Shown piece by piece: positions 45,171 to 58,821 of a stretch of 64,000 nucleotides of DNA. Position numbers and translations under genes: made by a program. The stretch is from Paramacrobiotus metropolitanus (Eukaryota; Tardigrada; Eutardigrada; Parachela; Macrobiotidae), in assembly GCF_019649055.1 (NCBI RefSeq), contig NW_026570238.1, positions 682,001 to 746,000 on the forward strand, in the 5' to 3' direction. Under the pieces are notes generated by a model. The model saw only the letters and a program-made list of their open reading frames with translations, had not been told where the DNA came from and did not search any database. Numbering within the stretch: position 1 is the first letter of the stretch; every line of letters starts with the position of its first letter.

Positions 45171-48100
45171 TACGGTAACTTTCAGTCTCTCTAACCTCAA
45201 AGGGCGAAAAACTTGACAGGCGTGGCTTGTTTTTCGGTTTTTGGGCATATAATTATGACGATAGTAGTCCTAATAGAATATTTAATACATATTGAAATAC
45301 CCTAAGTTTTTTTTTGTCAACACTGGGTTAACTCTATGGAAATATTCCATTTGAAAATTTGCAGTATGGTTTTATGTCTAAAACAATGTTGTGCCTATAT
45401 GTTCTTTGCCAAATTTTATTACAGTATGTACAACAATTTTAGCACCATAGGCAAGGGCAAAAAATAAAATGTAACAGTTTAGGTTAAGTTTTATGTGCGA
45501 CTCGCATTACACTGGTATTGTATTTTAAGGACTAAAAGTACGTGAATAAGCGTTTGCGTGCAATATCTATCATACGATGGCAAAACGTGTTGACCAGTTG
45601 AACTGCTACAATTGGTACTGTACATTTGTTTTTGACGGAACTACAGTAAGCGTTTGCTCAGAAAATAGTTTTAGAGTTATATTTTAAGAGAACAGCAACT
45701 TGGCACGTTAAAGCATTACATATACCGCACATCCCGAACAGTTGTAATAATGACTAAAACTTGTAAGACCACTACTCGATCGTACAGCCACAGACATAGT
45801 GGAATGGATTGTTTCTAGCCATAAATCAACGATAAAAACTACAGTAATTACATCTGTTAGCGCTGAGCATTTTGAACTTTAGTCGGATATTTAGTTTCGC
45901 GTATTATTTGGTTGGAATATTATACTACTATTGACACATTTTATGATTTTACTAAAACGTGTCTTTGTGTTAAATAAAATTAATTTGGCATTAGCATTAA
46001 GAAAATAACGTCGAGGCTTTCGTTCCCCCTTTTTCGTTCTACGGCCAACGACCACGTGGGCAGAACTACAAATAGAACAATAATACAGATATGACTACGT
46101 CCTTACCATTACATACTCGATCAAACAAACTATTGTAGTATTATTTGTTTGTAATGCCGGCACTTGTAATTTGTGTTTGCTTTGATGAATCGATGTTGTC
46201 AAGTATATATATCACAACAATTAATAAATACATTAATTGGTGACAAGTGGCCAGTGAAAAGGGCGATGAGTGTGGGTACCTACAGAATTTTTTTAATACT
46301 GTGGCTGTTTATCACACACAACCAACATACAAGATTTTTTAACGGCCACCATAAATAATGACGCACTAAATGTTTTGCATCTCTTTATTCGTATCATTTT
46401 TGTTTCCTGTCGGTTTGTACAGAATATTAATACCGTACTCACAGACCTCAAGGGATCAATTGGATTGCGTATGTCCCTTTTAAAACTGGTTACTTTTCCA
46501 TAATTTAGACGACTTATTTATCGAAATCATGTAGGCTTCGGGCTCTTGCATATGTGACTAGAGTTAGCATGTAGTATGCACTATCCCATCCTATTCGGCT
46601 CCTCATTAATCGAGTTTTCTTGTCAAAAATGATTCCATCTGTCAAGCTATCCATCCCGAAAGTATGCGAAATAAACTCTTGAGATCCAACGAAATTATGA
46701 AGAAATCATTTCACGTACCAGTTGCACTGTAACTTCCGTCGCTTTTATAATACTTCTATCGAAGTATCTGTATCTATATGCAGTTGTGCACTTCGTTCAC
46801 GCACAATATGAAAGGAATGGCCAGTGTACATAATTAGTAGCTGCACTGTACCGCTTACAATTCATAAAGACAAAAAATACGAGCAAAACTCCTATAATTT
46901 TATTGTTTATGGTTAGTAAGTCATGTGCTAAATACTTCATTTTTCATATGCTCGTCGAAATTAAGGCTTGTATCTCGTCATATTTTATACAATACCTATA
47001 GAAAAACTAAAAAAATTCTTAATAAGCGCTAATATCTTCGTTGCCTTGTACATACATTCTGTCTGTGTGGCACATTTTTTATACTCTGTTGTTTATTATC
47101 GTAATAAATAAACGTGTCATCATTTTTTTGCACCATTAAATGATTTGCGGCTTGCACATGATATAAAGGTATAGGCGCGTAGTTAAACCGAAAAACCTAT
47201 TAATGCAGGAGGCATATCGCTTGAAAACGACCAAAACCAGCAAGCTAACACCACACTAACTTCCTAAATGCAAATTTAAATAATGTTTTAAGCACGTATC
47301 GTTACTGCAAGCAGCGATCATCTCCGATTACTTTTTAAAGCGAGATGTATCCCAAATGGATTCGAAGATAAGTAGCTGACGCTACTTGATATGGACAGCA
47401 GTCACAGCACCAGGATGACAATGCGCGAAACTACTATGCTGAAAGGTTACTGAATTTTTCCCGCTCTCGCGCAAAAGTTATCTTTTGATAGTTTGTCTGC
47501 AGCAAACATCACATCACTGTCACATCCCCACGTAAATATAAACCTTGTTCGCAAAGTCACCTCCAAAAATGTTTTTAGAAATTAAAATTTTTTGAGCTAA
47601 AAAGAATCCGTTATTGCACTCATTCTTTCACGCTGTGTTTTCTTTCACATCAGCTATGCAGCGAGTACTACGAGTACAGTATATCCGACGGCTCTACAGC
47701 TGTTAGTACGTGTCATATGCTAATTTCGCAAATTTCGCACAAGAAAACGATATTTGTCTATTAAAAATTCAGAGTCATTTCCAAAACGCACTTTATTAAA
47801 ACTGCGACTAGCTGTTTCTATAACTAAACGCGTGAAATCCGTCATTTTCTCAAAAAAGTAATTTTCACGTTGAGGTGTACCAGTCAAATGCAAAGTGAGG
47901 ACTATGTAAAGCAATTGTTTCTGTCCCACACGAAAGTGATGCGGTCAGAATGCGAACGTGCGCATTCTGGATTCGTTTATTCTGCACGATTTCTGAAACT
48001 AACGACTTTTAAAAAATCTATGCTATTATATTTTTCTCCTTCAATTAAAAGCCCAGTTGGCTAGAAATTCAATGGTCGAAGTCGATCGGATTTCGCGCCA

Positions 48101-50185
48101 GCTCCGTTGGAAAATTGGACGTTCTGCAAAGTGCTGTTAAAATGTGCGCAAGCGATGAAGCGTCCGTATCTGAGCGCATACCTGGGATGCGATTTAGAGA
48201 CGACCAACTAACTACATAATAGCAACACTCGAATTTGCGCAAAGTTTAATTGGAAATATACGGAAACACGACCAAATCAGCATAGTTTTTCCGCATCACT
48301 TTCATGCGGGTGTAATTGTTGTGCTCTAAGGAGATTGGAAAACGTGGGTGATCAATTGTTCAAAATCTCTAGTGCAAGTGGTCAATTGTTAACAAAAGTC
48401 GAAGTATGTACTGCTAGGATTTTTTTACAGTTGTTTTTGAAGTGACGATGGTTAGCTGTGGCGTAATTACTAGTACTGTAATATCTAACAGAGTTACAGA
48501 GCTAAAGATACTGTATGTGTATGCTAATTTTGTATTGGTTCTGGACCGCAGCGCATCCATTGCAGCCCGGGTTACCCATTGTCCGCTGCAATCTATAGAT
48601 GATTAAATGTAATAATCATTTCATGTAATCTACTCACACGAATTTCATGCTACGGATAGGAAGTAGGTGTCGCGTTCGCCGTTGTTTATGATCATCACCC
48701 CTCCTCACCGGATGAGTCGTTTTTAATAAAAGCATGCTACTGAGTTCTTCAGGCGCGTCTTTTTCAAACAAGTGCGAACTTCCTGAAAGATTTCTTGCTC
48801 CGACGGTCTCATATACACAAGGGAGGGATTCGCGTGCCTTACTTGTCATCCAAGAAGCAGAACAGTAACAATACGCTTAATAGGCACTAATATCATCCAC
48901 ACTACACGCCCTTTTTATGTACGATATACACTATGCCCATTCTAAACCAGGTCTGAAAATGGTATTAGTAAGCAGTATCAGAACCATAACGGAATGATTA
49001 CGCGAACAAAGATGTACTTGTACGTGCGAAGAACGTTTTGGAGGTTTTTGCCTTTGATACCAAACAATATTCATAAAATTAAGCCTTCAGGTTTTATCTT
49101 ACTGTAAACGTTTTGTTGCTTCCACATGAAACTCGACCAATATATTTGTATTATTACTGTCGCTTTTACGTAAGCTGTTAATTTCTAAGTCATCAGGCAC
49201 ATGCACCAATCAGCATTCGCTAGTTTTGCCGTGCTAAAACGTTTTTCGCAGTAGTTAATTAATAAACTTTATGTACCGTATGCTCTGTAAAATGCAGCCT
49301 TTAACTGCGCTCTAATGCACAATGAATGCGCAGAAATATTCATCCATTCTGTAGAATACTCTACGAGTAGCACGCGGTTTTGGTATGGACTATGGAGCAT
49401 TGAATGCAGGTGGCAATCTGTAAGAGTAAAAGCGCATTTAATTTGTCACACAGCAGGAGGGCTGATCCTTTTTATGATTTAAACCTGCTCAAAGAAATAT
49501 CCGCTTAACGGTATAAAGTTATTGCGTAAAATACAATTTTAGAGCACATAGAGCCGTCGCATTACAATCTACCCGAAAGCCGAATAGGGAACACCCTACG
49601 GTTAAGGGCCACACAGCCGATCCATATCATTCACCCTGGGTAATACACAAATAGCCAGAATATTTCCCATTTTTACGAGCTTATATTGATATTTATTCAA
49701 CTTTTATTGCAGTTGATTAAACCACCGATCACGCAATCGGAAATGGTATTTAACGTTGTGGATACAGATTTGCACGCGGTGTCCAGCGCATAGTAAACTG
49801 GGATATGTAGAGGATGTGTTAAACAGAGTTGCAATCCGCTGCAAGTTGAGCTGCTCTTATGAATGCCGATCCAGACAAAACATCATGAGCGTCTGCGTAT
49901 GCCGGTACATTGGCCTGTGTGGACACTTTCCAATCTCCTCGGCGTTGTGGTACGACTGCAGACATTGTCGGGTGAGTGGAGAGTTTGCCGGGAACAAGTT
50001 TAAATGTCATCTGTGCCTGTACAACAACCGCGGCGGTTGTAGCTCGGCCTCTGTTAACTAGCCATACTCTGCTGTTGAGGCGGCGCCCCGGCCCAGGTCC
50101 TTCCTGTACTGTTTGCTGGCTGGCGTAGTACGGAGGTACATAGCTAGAGAGTGGCGGGATATATTACGACTAAGTACCTTACATT
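45171..50185. other. gene-poor interval, 5 kb upstream of the CNG channel
   Basis: AT-rich. A minus ATG frame at 48849-48634 (71 aa) and a Cys-rich plus frame at 49756-50061 without ATG have no recognisable family. GC content rises at about 49,840-50,185 directly before the CNG start, which may be its promoter or 5' UTR. No tRNA or rRNA seen. Confidence 0.35.
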
Positions 50186-53100
50186 ATGGATCAGCTAAGC
50201 AATAGCAGCGATCACAAATCACACACTATCATGACCGCACCAAGTGGCTCAACTGGATTCACTAACAAACGCCCCAGCGAAGCAATATACTTGCGTAAGT
50301 CATCGGGCGCCCGGAATTGGTTCCAAACCCAGCTGAATCGATTGCGTGGTGGTGGGGGACGGAGAAATCGACGCCACTTTGCTGCCAGTACGAGCTGCAG
50401 TCCTAATGATCCCTTTAGTCAGGACTTGACAGGACGAGCCGGTCGCCTATCACGCAGCCGTAGTCCCGCTGGCTCCCAGCATGATAAGCGACATTCCGTT
50501 GGCCAAAAGAAGCGCTTTCTCCAAACCCTGGATGCACAAGAAATTGCCGGTTCCCTGTCCTCAGCTGATCGCAGGACAGGTACTGTTACAGCTGCATTTT
50601 TGTACTGCACTTTATGTAGATTTTGTGCTTTTTCATCTGCCCTATATTGCGTGGTAATTACAAGTACGCTTGAGTAAGTAAAAAATAACTGAATCCATTT
50701 GCATAATTATGGTAGAAATGCGTGGAAAAAATGAATACAGATGAAAGCATGAAGAAAAGTTGCACACCCAAATAATAAGTACAATTCATAATGTTTACCT
50801 AAGCATGTGTTATAAGTGAACATACAATGAATTTTCTCTGTTGACCATTTCTTTCTTATAATTAAGGATGCCGCTGGACGTTTGTATTCGATCCTTCCGG
50901 CCGCTTGGCTTATTATTGGTGAGCGGATATGCGTAGATTATTGATACTAGATTGACTGTTATCACCGTATCGCGGACATGGTTATTACATACGTCATAGT
51001 GTGGGAACGATTGGCGATAGTGTGACACCTGTCAGGATCACTTAGGATAAATCGCTGACAGTTGACAAGTAACCTATATAACAATCTCGCAAACATAACC
51101 GCGAAAGAATTCCAGTTTGTTACACGTAGGCAGCTAATTATTGCGGCCTACGGAAGATGCAATTTTTGGTCCACCAAAGCCAATATTACAGCATTAACGC
51201 TGTATGTACTGTACGAAGTATACCATTGTCATAATTATATTTTTAGGTCCTGTGTTGTCAGTATCGCCTTTTTGTACAATTTATGGGTCATCGTCTACCG
51301 GTTTTCCTTTCAAGAAATTAATAGCTCAAATGTTCATTTATGGATGCCTTTGGATTACTTTGCTGATATACTGTACCTGTGCGATATTGCTTTTAATTTT
51401 CGTACCGGTTATCTGGAAGATGGCGTATTACAAACCGAACCAACGAAATTACGAATGCATTACATGAACACGACATTATTTTATGTGGATTGTCTCTGCC
51501 TCTTACCGCTGGATATTTTATATTTGTCATTGGGGTTTAATTCAGCACTGCGTAGTTTTCGATTGGTGAAAATTTATCGATTCTGGGGCTTTCTGGACCG
51601 CACGGAACGACATACCAATTATCCCAATGTTTTCCGTAGTGTGGTGTTGATTCATTACCTGTTGGCGTTGTTCCACTGGAATGCATGCATTTATTATTTG
51701 CTCTCCTCGTGCCGGTTCTGTGACTTTCGTGCTAATTGGTCCAAACCGGAAGACCAGCTGGATACAGTGCGGCTGTACCTGTACGCTCTGTACTGGTCAA
51801 CACTGTTCTTAACGAATGTGGGTGATATTCCCCGACCGGAATCCAGAGTCGAACACATATTTGTCATATTGGAGCTAATATGCGGCCTGCTCTTGTTTGC
51901 TACCGTGCTGGGCCACATAGCGAATATTGTGGCTAATGTTGCTGCTGCGCGAAAGGAATTTCAAGGTAAAACAGAATCAGTCGCATTTGTATGTTTTGCC
52001 ACGCTGCAGCAATCGCGAAAGGAACACTTCAACATTTATGTTCAAGAGCAACGCACACTGAAAAGGGCTTGTTATACCTGTGTGCATAGTGAATCCGATT
52101 ATATGATGCAGCACATATACATTGTACATAACTAATCGATAGCCTCTGTTATCAGCATAGTGAACATCAAGCTGCAAAATATATTACGGAAAGGTTTTAA
52201 CAAACTACTGGATTTCAAAAAGAGTTTATAATGCATTATTTGCAGGCTGTATGGTAATTACGCAACAGAGGCAATGAAAATCGGTCTAAGAGTTTTCTGG
52301 TGATGTCTTGCTAAATATTTAATGCTAACTGCTCATCGAAATATCATTACCATAGTGCAAGTAGCGATGCGTAAGCACAATAAAGTTGTACTATCCATGC
52401 GCGGATGATTTATTTTCACGTCAGATTACATATTACCCAGACCGTCGAGGTTTTCGCCGATGTAGATGTGAACTTTATGAAAATGTCATATTCGTAGTAA
52501 AATGACGGTTATTTGTGGATTTATCAGCGCAACATTTACAAACTTCCCGGCAATAACTCAGCATCCTGTCAAAATGAAAATTTGTAAAATTATTTGCTTA
52601 TTAATTCCCATGACAGGGCTGATTGTAAATGGATCTTATCAATCTTCAAAAGAATTGTCGTCGTATGCTCCTTTCGACCACGCTAACGTAGGAAAGGATA
52701 CTTTTTGTCTTAACAATCTTAAAAGACTGCATGCAGAAAACGTAGTCTACTTTCACACATCACGCAATGGTTAGCACTGAACATAAAAATCTCTTGTCAG
52801 GTCAAGAAAACATTTCGTCAAAACCACATTCATTTTGAGGCACGCACACGATGCCATAACGGATGACCGGATCCGCACGGTAAACAGGGAAGAGTAATTA
52901 CTATTTCGCTATTACCCAGCTGATATCAACCATCCCGTTCGTGTGCGGATTATGCAAATATCGCTGATATTTTGCACACCCATGCACAATGCGGCAGGCC
53001 GTCACATATATGCGGATGCAGTGTACATATATATATCAGAGCTCAAAACGTTGCAGCATATGGGCAAAATATGGTATTGTAGATTCGGTGCGAGCAATGT

Positions 53101-55984
53101 CTTTACAGGCTTTTTGTAAATGTGTTGGCAATCAGACAATACAACAAACAATTGCTTTTTTGCAATTGGCTGTTATTACAATTTATTATACTTCGAAAAT
53201 TAATATTACATACCGTTTTTTAACTGCAAAATCCCATGAGTTGCAGGCATGCTGCACATTTCACTAAAATTGTACATATTGTTGGAACGAAGGAAGTTTT
53301 GTAAATGGTTTTTGTAGCTGGGAAAACAGTACGATGTTTTTGACTTTATAATTTTTCTTACGCCGTATAACTTATGGATGCGTACGGCATGATAAACTAG
53401 AAAGCAGATCTAAAGTTACTGTAGCTGGAACAAATGGAACGGCGCGGGTATCGGGTTCCGAGTCTGTTAACTCTGTTAAGCGGTGAATTGCAGATCATGA
53501 TCTGTAGAGCATCCCGCTAAATTTCTTAATGAACCTTACGCACGTCCCCGCATCCTTTACACTTGTTCCTATATCCCTGCGTCTGGTAGTAAATTTCCGC
53601 TTGCGTTTGCTTAAGCAATAGCATTGGTTTATATGCTCTAGTACGGCTAATCCTGTCAATGGAGGATAATCTAACATAAACGAAGCCGCAGGAATCCACG
53701 TAATCAATTTCCAACATCATTTGTTTTTGTGTCGCAGCAAAGCTGGATAATGTGAAGACATACATGAATCTACGACGCGTGCCGGACCATCTACAGAAAA
53801 AGGTCATTAAATGGTTCGATTATCTGTGGATGACCAAAAAGTCGTCTGACGAAGAAAAGTCCGTCATGGCATGTCTGCCGGATAAACTCAAAGCGGAAAT
53901 AGCCATTCATGTACACCTGGATACGCTGAAGCGAGTGGAAATTTTTCAGAACACCGAGGCTGGTTTCCTCTGTGAACTGGTACTGCGATTGCGTCCTGTG
54001 CTTTTCTCTCCCGGTGATTACATTTGTCGCAAAGGTTGGTTAAAAAAACACACCCATGGGCCCATGGCATCTTTTAAAATAATATATCTTTTCTTGCTAG
54101 GCTTACGTAATTGGTTTAGTTAACGTGGTCCTATATAACACATATTCAGTATAAAATTTTAATCTATACATATGTGTCAATCTACCAAATACAGGAAAAA
54201 TATATGTCGGTTATTAACTAGAAGCCCCACAAATAAGAACAACGTTTACGGCAGTTAAAATATTGGCTACTGATATGGTGCATTTTTGTAGGTGAAGTTG
54301 GCAAAGACATGTACATTGTGGCTCGTGGAAAACTGCAAGTGGTGGCTGACAATGGGCGAACTGTATTAGCCACACTGAAAGCCGGAAGTTACTTCGGAGA
54401 GATCTCAGTACTTAATATGGGTACTTTGGGTAACCGGAGGACAGCAAGTGTGCGTTCCGTCGGCTACTCAGACCTTTTCTGCCTTAGTAAACAGGATATG
54501 TGGGACGTATTACAAGAGTATCCCGCTGCGCGGGTCAGATTGGAAGCCATTGCTCAAAAGCGTTTGCGCAAGTACGAGAAAAGTCCACTGGAAAAAGGTG
54601 AGTGAAAATTACGTTGTTGCGGTTAGGCTTCACCGCTTCGGCAATCAGAAAAAAATCGGAAATAACAAAATTATTTGTAGATGGTTGTGGTTTATATATG
54701 TTCTTAAATAAACTCAAACAATATTGTCGGAACCGCAAATCGCACCTGACTTTTTCTGAATAGAAATTAATTAGATTACGAGTACTGAACTTCAAAGTTT
54801 GTCACAGAAAAAATTTTTGCTTATGGCAGATGCTCGTAAACATCGGTATATATACTGCTCAAACTCACGTACTACGAGTTCTCTTGATACTTTACTGAGG
54901 AATCTACTGTTGTATTAAAGGCAGCTGCCGAAAAACATTTATCTGGATACGTTATCAGCATTTCAGGGCACTTCCATAAAGCAGGTGAAATTAAATACGG
55001 GGTTTTAATTTGTTTAATGGTGATTGACAAAATCCGGCGTACATGCAGTGCTCTAGCATTACCCGTTGACAAACTGCTCTAGTCGACAACGGAGGAAAGT
55101 GTGGCTTGCAGATACTTGCGGACAATGTTTTCCTGCGACCCTTGCATCCGTTGTTTAATTATTCTGTTTGCACTGCAGCCTCGATGAATCGGAGTCAAAG
55201 TACTCCCGGCCTGGTGGAGCCCGGTGTGACCCATTCACCGCGCATCGACCGGGCCACCATCATTCGCATGCCTTCAATGCCCGCAGGACTTCCTGGACAG
55301 AGCTTCATGGACCACACGCCTTCCCTGCCCCATGAGCAGGGCCCCGCCCACGTCGCATCCGACCCTTCCGCCACCACGCTCTCACTACCGGCTTCCACCA
55401 AGGCCCCCCTGCTGCAGTTGCCCGACCGGTCCAAAGAGACCGCTGCTGTGCTGATTGTTCCTTCCGCGCTGCCCATGTCTTCCAGTCGTACCGGCACCGG
55501 CTACCACTCTCCCCAACCGCCCCATTCCATGACGGCCTCCTTTAGTCCCCTTCCTTCCGTTCCCATGTCCACCGCGCCGGTGGCCGCAGTGACCACTACT
55601 GCATTCCAGCAACACCTAACCGTTCCCAACCGGCGACCGGTTAATGTTACCAGCTCGCATACCGTGAGCCGATCCACGACACCGGGGGCATTAACATTAA
55701 TAGCCGATGACGGACATCATTGTCAAGTAACTCCCTCAACGACCGAAGAGTTAATAGCGGAAATACGCCGGCTGCGCGAGCGCCTAGTGCAGCTCGAGAC
55801 GGAGAACGCTAGTATGAGTATTAAGCTAAGTCAACAGCAGTGGGAAGTGGAGCATCGCTTGGCTGAGATCGAGATGCATATATGCGCCGGAAGTGAGAGT
55901 CCCACGAGTGGAAGTGACTTTTCAGAGCTGACTGTTTCAAATTTGCCTACTCTTGAGAAACCAAACAGGGAATCGGTTATATAA
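50186..55984 (+). CDS. cyclic-nucleotide-gated channel, CNGA type
   Basis: Six exons: 50186-50579, 50867-50918, 51247-51965, 53738-54034, 54292-54597 and 55179-55984, 857 aa. It is a plasma-membrane cation channel opened by cGMP or cAMP. A long polar N-terminus leads to [14 protein letters not shown]1-S6 in exon 3 (S4 [15 protein letters not shown]), the pore [16 protein letters not shown], the C-linker ([29 protein letters not shown]) and the binding domain with [23 protein letters not shown] and NRRTASV, which keeps the nucleotide-contact Arg-Thr. The last exon carries a Ser/Pro/Thr-rich stretch and a coiled coil ([18 protein letters not shown]) like the CLZ of alpha subunits. The filter is NVGD where CNGA proteins usually have TIGE. 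Intron 3 is about 1.8 kb, the largest in the gene. Confidence 0.93.
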
Positions 55985-56714
55985 TGGTCTCTGTGTGAGT
56001 CTGTGGTGTTTTTTCCCTTTTGTTTTTGTACTGTAGCCTGCCAGATAATGTATGTATATTATGTGAATAATGTGATCCACTGTTGAATAACCATTAATAC
56101 GTGATGGTTGTCAATAGAAAGTTTGAACGATACACTGTACTGTATATTATATCGTCGCCGGCTCGACAGTCGCGACCGTCGCTCCAAGAACGAACGGATG
56201 ACGGAGTCAGAGTGGGAGACAGGAAGAGAGAATAAAATCGATACACACAAAACTGAAACTGATGAATCCCAAAAGAATGGGCAAATCAATAAGCAAACGG
56301 CACTTTGATAACGGCAACGTAACATATACTGCCAACTTAATTATACCCGATCATCATACCATTTCAGACTTTATTGATCTGGACGTGCCAGAAAGGAGAC
56401 GCTGAGACTGCGTCGATGTGTACTCGACAGTCTCTGAATGTTAATTTTAATTACTAAAACATCCACTTTTTTCACTGGTTCCGCAGTTGTCTCTACCATC
56501 GATAAGCATGCGGAAGCAAGTTTATCCCAGTGATAAATGGTCCCGCAACTGAAAGACAAATGAGGCATTCAGTCGAATTCATCATCACCGCCGGCACCAT
56601 CGCCACTCGTTGGATAATGCCTTATATAATTTCCAGTCGTGCATCAGGCCTAGCAGAAAATTATGGGATGACGATAACGACGTCACTCTAGCACAGCCCG
56701 TCCCGTCCACGCAC
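55985..56714. other. intergenic between convergent genes
   Basis: 3' flanks of the CNG channel and ARL2. Nothing else recognised. Confidence 0.5.
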
Positions 56715-58143
56715 TCATTCAAGCGTAAAAATCCGTGACGCAACATCTTTGGTTAACCATTCCATTCCGGCTAAGAGATTCTCCCCCGACATGGCGCAAC
56801 ACGGCAGTATCATCCAATTATGTGTCTTAATGTTCTTCAGGTCAAGCATCTAGTTACAGAAACACGAAGTTACATGGAGTGCCGGGTCAAGTGTCCATTT
56901 AAAGGCCCGTCTTGAGCATCGAAGGGCGGCACCGCTACCAAAAACCACAGAAGAGGTCTGCGGTCGGTCTACCAACCTCTGCAATCGCCGGAGAGGGAAG
57001 AGCATTAGACAGATCCTGCTTATTGGCGAAAACCAACAGGGTGGCGCCGGCTAGCCTCTGCAAAACAATAACTACGAGTACAATCAATACTCCAAGGATC
57101 CTGCAGTCGTGCTGCAGACACGGAATTTAATGCGCTTACAAAGCCATTCACAACAATAAATAATACCAGGACAGTAATACCGTGAGGTAGTTAAAGACTA
57201 ATGAAGATTCATATTTCAAGGTAAGTAAAATTTCGCTGAGAATCCAAATCAAACAGATTAAAAAGTCGACCTTTTGGACTTAACGCATACATGTTCGTCT
57301 GTATCAATCAACTTTAAAGATTACCTGAGTGTCGAAAAATATGCTTTACAAAAAACAAAAACACATGGGTGTTCTTTATCAAAACTGGGTTTTTTTATTG
57401 TACTTCGAAACTTTGGAGTCGTAACTTCGTTTTTCGAAACTCCCTAATTGTAAGATCTACCAGTATGCAGTGTATGTAATAATATTAAATATAAACCTGC
57501 AAAATTATAAATAAAAACAATTCTGTATTTACTACAATAGTTACTTACAGTACACCAAAGACAGAATTTTAAGTTAACAACCAAATGACTGTTTAACTTA
57601 TCATTAGTGAGATAAAGAACCATCCTACCTCTTCCAGTAGTAGGGAATGCAATTCCCTTTTACAATCTTCCAGTCGAAGTCGATCAGCACTATCAATAAC
57701 CCAAATCAGAGCATCCGTATTCTCGAAATAGTTTCGCCAGAACGAACGCAAACTCTTCTGTCCACCAACATCCCAAAAAGTCAGCTTGTAGCTAAATGGC
57801 AAATAAAAACCAGTTAAAAAGCATAAATGTGAAAAGAAAACAATTCGAATACTACCCTCGAAATTCCAAAGTTTCGATATTGAATCCAAGGGTTGGCGCA
57901 ATGATGTTAACGTCCTTTCCACAAAACTTAGACATGATAGTCGTCTTGCCAGCATTGTCGAAGCCCCTAGCAATCAATGTTCTATTTCACGAGAAATTAA
58001 ATGAAACGAAAAAGTGGAAAATTCAACAGATACGTAGAAAGCGCTTTCCTAATTATGGCATGCTGGCAAGCGACTTACAGTAATAAAATGCGAACCTCCT
58101 TCTCGTTTTGTTTAAGCTTCTTCAGAATCCTCATCAACCCCAT
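56715..58143 (-). CDS. ARL2: ADP-ribosylation factor-like GTPase ARL2
   Basis: Five exons: 58143-58079, 57966-57856, 57791-57629, 57057-56977 and 56849-56715, 184 aa, exactly the usual ARL2 length. N-terminus [21 protein letters not shown]-loop GFDNAGKTT; switch region [44 protein letters not shown] (guanine specificity); final [19 protein letters not shown]2 works with tubulin cofactor D in tubulin folding and releases lipidated cargo from PDE6D/UNC119 carriers. All GTP-binding motifs look intact. Confidence 0.94.
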
Positions 58144-58821
58144 TTTTGCGATAATACAGCACCCGGTTTCAGGCTCACGTAGATCAGTTTATACTTTCGT
58201 GAAAATAAATCATCGAGAACGGTGATCAATGATTTCAAAAATCGCACAGAACTCTTCCAAATATACATAAAATAATAAACTGCACGAAAAATTCTCTGCT
58301 GTGTAAAAACCACAACAAGCGCAAATTCGAGATAAAGTTCGTGTTGTCGCTGTGACACATTTTGCTGCAGTTTTGATCGGGGACTCGTGGAGGGGACAGT
58401 AAGATAAACCGGAACTGAGCACCCCCGTCTATCAGGCGGCAGTCTGATGTGTATAAGCGTAGTCGATCCAGCATTCCTTCTTAGCTAAAATCTGGATTCT
58501 GGAAGGGCTTTTGGTTAGAACATGGAAACTTTTCATCACGGTATTCTTTGAAGTCAAGTACTTTGCACTACTTGCTGTAAGTTTGGTTCATTTGGATAAA
58601 AATTTGATAGTCTGAATAATATATGCTGTTCGGAAAGGCAACATGTGTTGGAGAACACAGACGGCTAATGCGGAGAAAGTGGGATTCTGACTCATTACAT
58701 GAATTTTGGATTCTTGTGCTGCCTGTGCACCCTTTGTCACGCTTCCATTTGCTTGAAGCTGGGCCCAAATAATTAATTAGTCAGGCGGGTTTAGATTTTA
58801 CTAGTTCTGAAAGGATTAAAC
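58144..58821. other. intergenic between divergent ARL2 and hyccin genes
   Basis: About 0.7 kb that should contain both promoters. Minus frames at 58134-58474 overlap each other and have no family signature. Confidence 0.4.

Noticed and set aside
49756-50061. Cys-rich 101-aa frame upstream of the CNG gene
   Set aside because: It has no ATG, the cysteine spacing fits no domain I know, and GC-rich 5' flank easily gives such frames.
51062-51246. Upstream extension of CNG exon 3
   Set aside because: The sequence before 51247 is AT-rich and ends in a clear TTTTTAG acceptor; the spliced exon 2 ([13 protein letters not shown]) is the family match.
55195-55615. Long minus-strand frames opposite the last CNG exon
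   Set aside because: They are shadows of a GC-rich, Ser/Pro-rich coding exon and have no independent signature.
57593-57973. Long minus frame across ARL2 exons 2 and 3
   Set aside because: Its first half is in the wrong frame for the GTPase P-loop; the spliced model gives a full-length ARL2.
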